Positions 63,340 through 64,000 of a stretch of 64,000 bases of DNA are shown here, piece after piece. The translations under genes were made by a program, and so were the position numbers. Positions within the stretch are counted from its first letter, which is position 1. Every line of letters starts with the position of its first letter. The stretch comes from Thinopyrum elongatum (lineage: Eukaryota > Streptophyta > Magnoliopsida > Poales > Poaceae). Location: assembly GCA_011799875.1 (NCBI GenBank), contig CM022297.1, positions 539,384,795 through 539,448,794 on the forward strand, read 5' to 3'. The notes beneath the pieces are model-generated. The model saw only the letters and a program-made list of their open reading frames with translations, was not told the DNA's origin and did no database searches.

Positions 63340-64000
63340 TGAAAGTGCGTTATATCGACTAGAGGGGGGTGAATAGGCGATTTTTACAAATTCGTCACTG
63401 AGGAATTTCAAGGTGAGGAAATTCCTAAGTCACGAACTACTTAGCAGCGGAATCAGTACTCAGATGCAAACATAACATGGCATAAGAACAGTCATCATGA
63501 TGAAATGAAATAGGCACAGAGTACAGGTAGCGTGAAACACAGTATAAGTAGGCTGAAGACTATGTGACTGAAGAAATAGGATTGAGGAAATTGAGAAAGT
63601 CTTCAGTCAAAGTCTTCACACAGTAACGATCAAGTAAATCAACACATGAATGAGGAAATGAAAGGGTTGAGGAAATAGAACCAGTAGCTCGGTGAAGACA
63701 ATGATTTGGTAGACCAGTTCCAACTGCTGTGACAGTTGTACGTCTGGTTGGAGCGGCTAGGTATTTAAACCTGAGGACACACAGTCCTCACCGTATTCTC
63801 CTTGAGCTAAGGTCACACAGACCTCGCCCAATCACTCGAGGTAAGTCTTCACAGGTGACTTCCAAACCTTCACAGACTCGGTCACTCGGCAATCCACAAT
63901 TTCCTCTTGGATGCTCTAGACCATGACGCCTAACCGTCTGGAGGATGCACAGTCCTCAAAGGTAACAAGCGTCGGTTCCACACAGGAACAATTTCTTCAG
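63340..64000. mobile_element. Repeat fragment, cut by the window end
   Basis: It begins with a phrase I associate with dispersed Triticeae repeats (cgactagaggggggtgaata). Gaggaaat and gtcttcag-like words recur through it. I see no coding domain and cannot name the class. Confidence 0.35.

Overview
This window reads as nuclear DNA of a Triticeae grass (wheat, barley or Aegilops type). The evidence is spliced plant genes with GT-AG introns, nested Ty1-copia and Ty3-gypsy elements with LTR termini I recognise from this tribe, plant LINEs with an RNase H domain, and Stowaway MITEs with CTCCCTCCGT ends. All work was done by eye; no database search was run.

Layout. Positions 1-16108 are one transposon nest. 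The 3' end of an old gypsy LTR (15909-16108) lies against a minus-strand copia element (window start to 15908). A complete gypsy element (881-12799, target duplication TGCAG) is inserted in the gag of that copia element. A solo LTR of the same copia family (3047-4791, target duplication CAATC) is inserted in the gag of the gypsy element. Positions 16109-29828 are mostly LINE copies (three of one family, all on the plus strand), a probable Harbinger-type element with an LTR inside it, and GC-rich repeat sequence. One small two-exon gene for a secreted cysteine-rich, defensin-like peptide (25057-25498, minus) sits among them.

Positions 29970-58500 are the gene-rich part. In order: a 3' fragment of a SUD1/CER9/Doa10-type ubiquitin ligase gene (plus); a complete nine-exon TMEM33/Pom33-family membrane protein gene (30981-34443, minus); a minisatellite of about 1.7 kb with a unit near 27 bp (36336-38045); three tandem BCS1-like AAA-ATPase genes (plus; starts at 40676, 44337 and 48186), each with its own TATA box and related upstream sequence; a degenerate partial copy of the TMEM33 gene (50283-51200, minus); and a complete gene of 11 coding exons for a JmjN/JmjC/C5HC2/FYR histone demethylase of the JMJ703/JMJ14 group (51250-57113, minus).

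Positions 58500-64000 are intergenic: a 30-base C run, a Stowaway MITE, a terminal-inverted-repeat element, a decayed copia LTR, AT-rich repeats and a repeat fragment cut by the window end.

The genes do not form a pathway. Their main link is structural. Pieces of the TMEM33 gene flank or occur within the AAA-ATPase duplication units, which suggests that the array grew by unequal exchange next to a TMEM33 duplicate. The first AAA-ATPase copy lacks the intron found in the other two and has Cys in place of the central Gly of the Walker A motif.
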